This document shows positions 63,674-64,000 of a stretch of DNA of 64,000 bases, one piece after another. A model generated the notes under the pieces. The model saw nothing but the letters and a program-made list of their open reading frames with translations. It was not told the origin of the DNA and ran no database searches. The position numbers and the translations under genes are program-made. The DNA lies in assembly GCA_024434115.1 (NCBI GenBank), contig QMIT01000004.1:403073-467072 (forward strand). The letters run 5' to 3'. How positions within the stretch are numbered: the first letter of the stretch is position 1; every line of letters begins with the position of its first letter. Source of the stretch: Chloroflexota bacterium. Its GTDB lineage: Bacteria > Chloroflexota > Anaerolineae > Aggregatilineales > J027.

Positions 63674-64000
63674 CCCCCCATTCATATGGCTTAAATAAAG
63701 GATGGCTTAGGGCCGTCCTTTTTTTGTTAACGAAAAGAAAATATCTTATGAAAAATTCGTGGAGAAACGGGTCGTGTTTGGAAAATAGTGTAGAATACTT
63801 TTAAATAGCAGGTACTTAGTCATAGGAAAGCCGTTGGGTTAGAAAAGCAACGCTTTTATCGGACTATTCACGACAAAAATAATGTCACACCCAAACTGGA
63901 AATCGTTCGGTACTGTTTAGTGGTAGATAGCCACAACCGATCTATTTCTGAAAATAGAATAGCCATCTATCGCTCAACACCATACTGATAGGAGAATTGT
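63674..64000 (+). other. Intergenic region at the right edge
   Basis: After the terminator, no credible gene is seen. TTGGAAAATAGTGTAGAAT around 63768-63795 contains a possible -10 TAGAAT. A short CTATTT/AAATAG hairpin lies near 63941-63956. GATAGGAG just before the edge looks like a ribosome-binding site for a gene starting at or beyond 64000. Confidence 0.5.
63698..63725 (+). terminator. Rho-independent terminator of the kinase-STAND-WD40 gene
   Basis: AAGGATGGC (63698-63706) pairs with GCCGTCCTT (63712-63720), one G-U pair, loop TTAGG, followed by a run of Ts. Confidence 0.88.

Overview
The window looks like chromosomal DNA of a Chloroflexota bacterium, most likely Anaerolineae-like. The assignment rests on gene content and style: many secreted or membrane proteins with SH3b, WD40, TPR and Pro/Thr- or Glu/Thr-rich linkers, a large Ser/Thr-kinase/STAND/WD40 protein, a GH57 branching enzyme, ubiE, MutS2 with a Smr domain, and no recognisable outer-membrane genes. 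Base composition is roughly balanced. Promoters resemble sigma70 sites (TTGACA / TATAAT-like). Several genes overlap head-to-tail as ATGA or tail-to-tail by 4 nt. No rRNA, CRISPR array or transposase was seen.

Layout. 1-7 kb: response regulator, STAS-like protein, FemAB transferase, then an operon of TPR membrane protein, pseudokinase and Ppx/GppA-HD phosphatase. 7-11.4 kb (minus strand): mutS2 and an ABC-F ATPase. 11.4-16.6 kb: a structured 444-bp gap, a TIR-like/TM/FecR/Ig-like protein, a cNMP-binding histidine kinase, and a secreted CopC-like protein with a long Thr/Glu/Ala repeat. 16.7-19.9 kb: a monoheme and a decaheme cytochrome c pair. 20-25.3 kb: GH51 arabinofuranosidase with small partners, a metallo-beta-lactamase-fold protein and an SPFH-like membrane protein. 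25.3-31.4 kb: five-SH3b secreted protein, tRNA-Gly(CCC), CPBP protease, thrombospondin-type-3 repeat protein, rplS, and a WD40/SH3b secreted protein. 31.6-35.3 kb: sensor kinase, two receivers, an orphan barstar and a decayed glycosyltransferase start. 35.3-38.1 kb: GH57 branching enzyme, HicB-like protein, ubiE. 38.3-43.2 kb: EF-G-like GTPase and an F0-only ATP synthase operon (atpI-like, atpB, atpE, b-delta fusion). 43.4-49.6 kb: degenerate PP2C/FN3 protein, CAP protein, HExxH metallopeptidase, rpmJ, beta-carbonic anhydrase. 49.6-58.8 kb: lipoprotein followed by an NHLM-type peptide export and lanthipeptide-synthetase cassette. 58.9-63.7 kb: a 1582-aa kinase-STAND-WD40 protein.

The most unusual part is the NHLM cassette at 50.2-58.8 kb. 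Its LanM keeps the dehydratase motifs but has lost the middle of the cyclase domain, including the zinc ligands, while retaining the family C-terminus. Its HlyD-like subunit is also missing the expected middle. The dehydratase core lies in an AT-richer patch. No precursor peptide is encoded nearby. A second theme is repeated loss of catalytic residues in signalling folds: a pseudokinase, a TIR domain with Glu to Gln, and a PP2C fold without metal ligands. Other notable items are the decaheme cytochrome with EF-hand-like loops and the F0 operon separated from F1.
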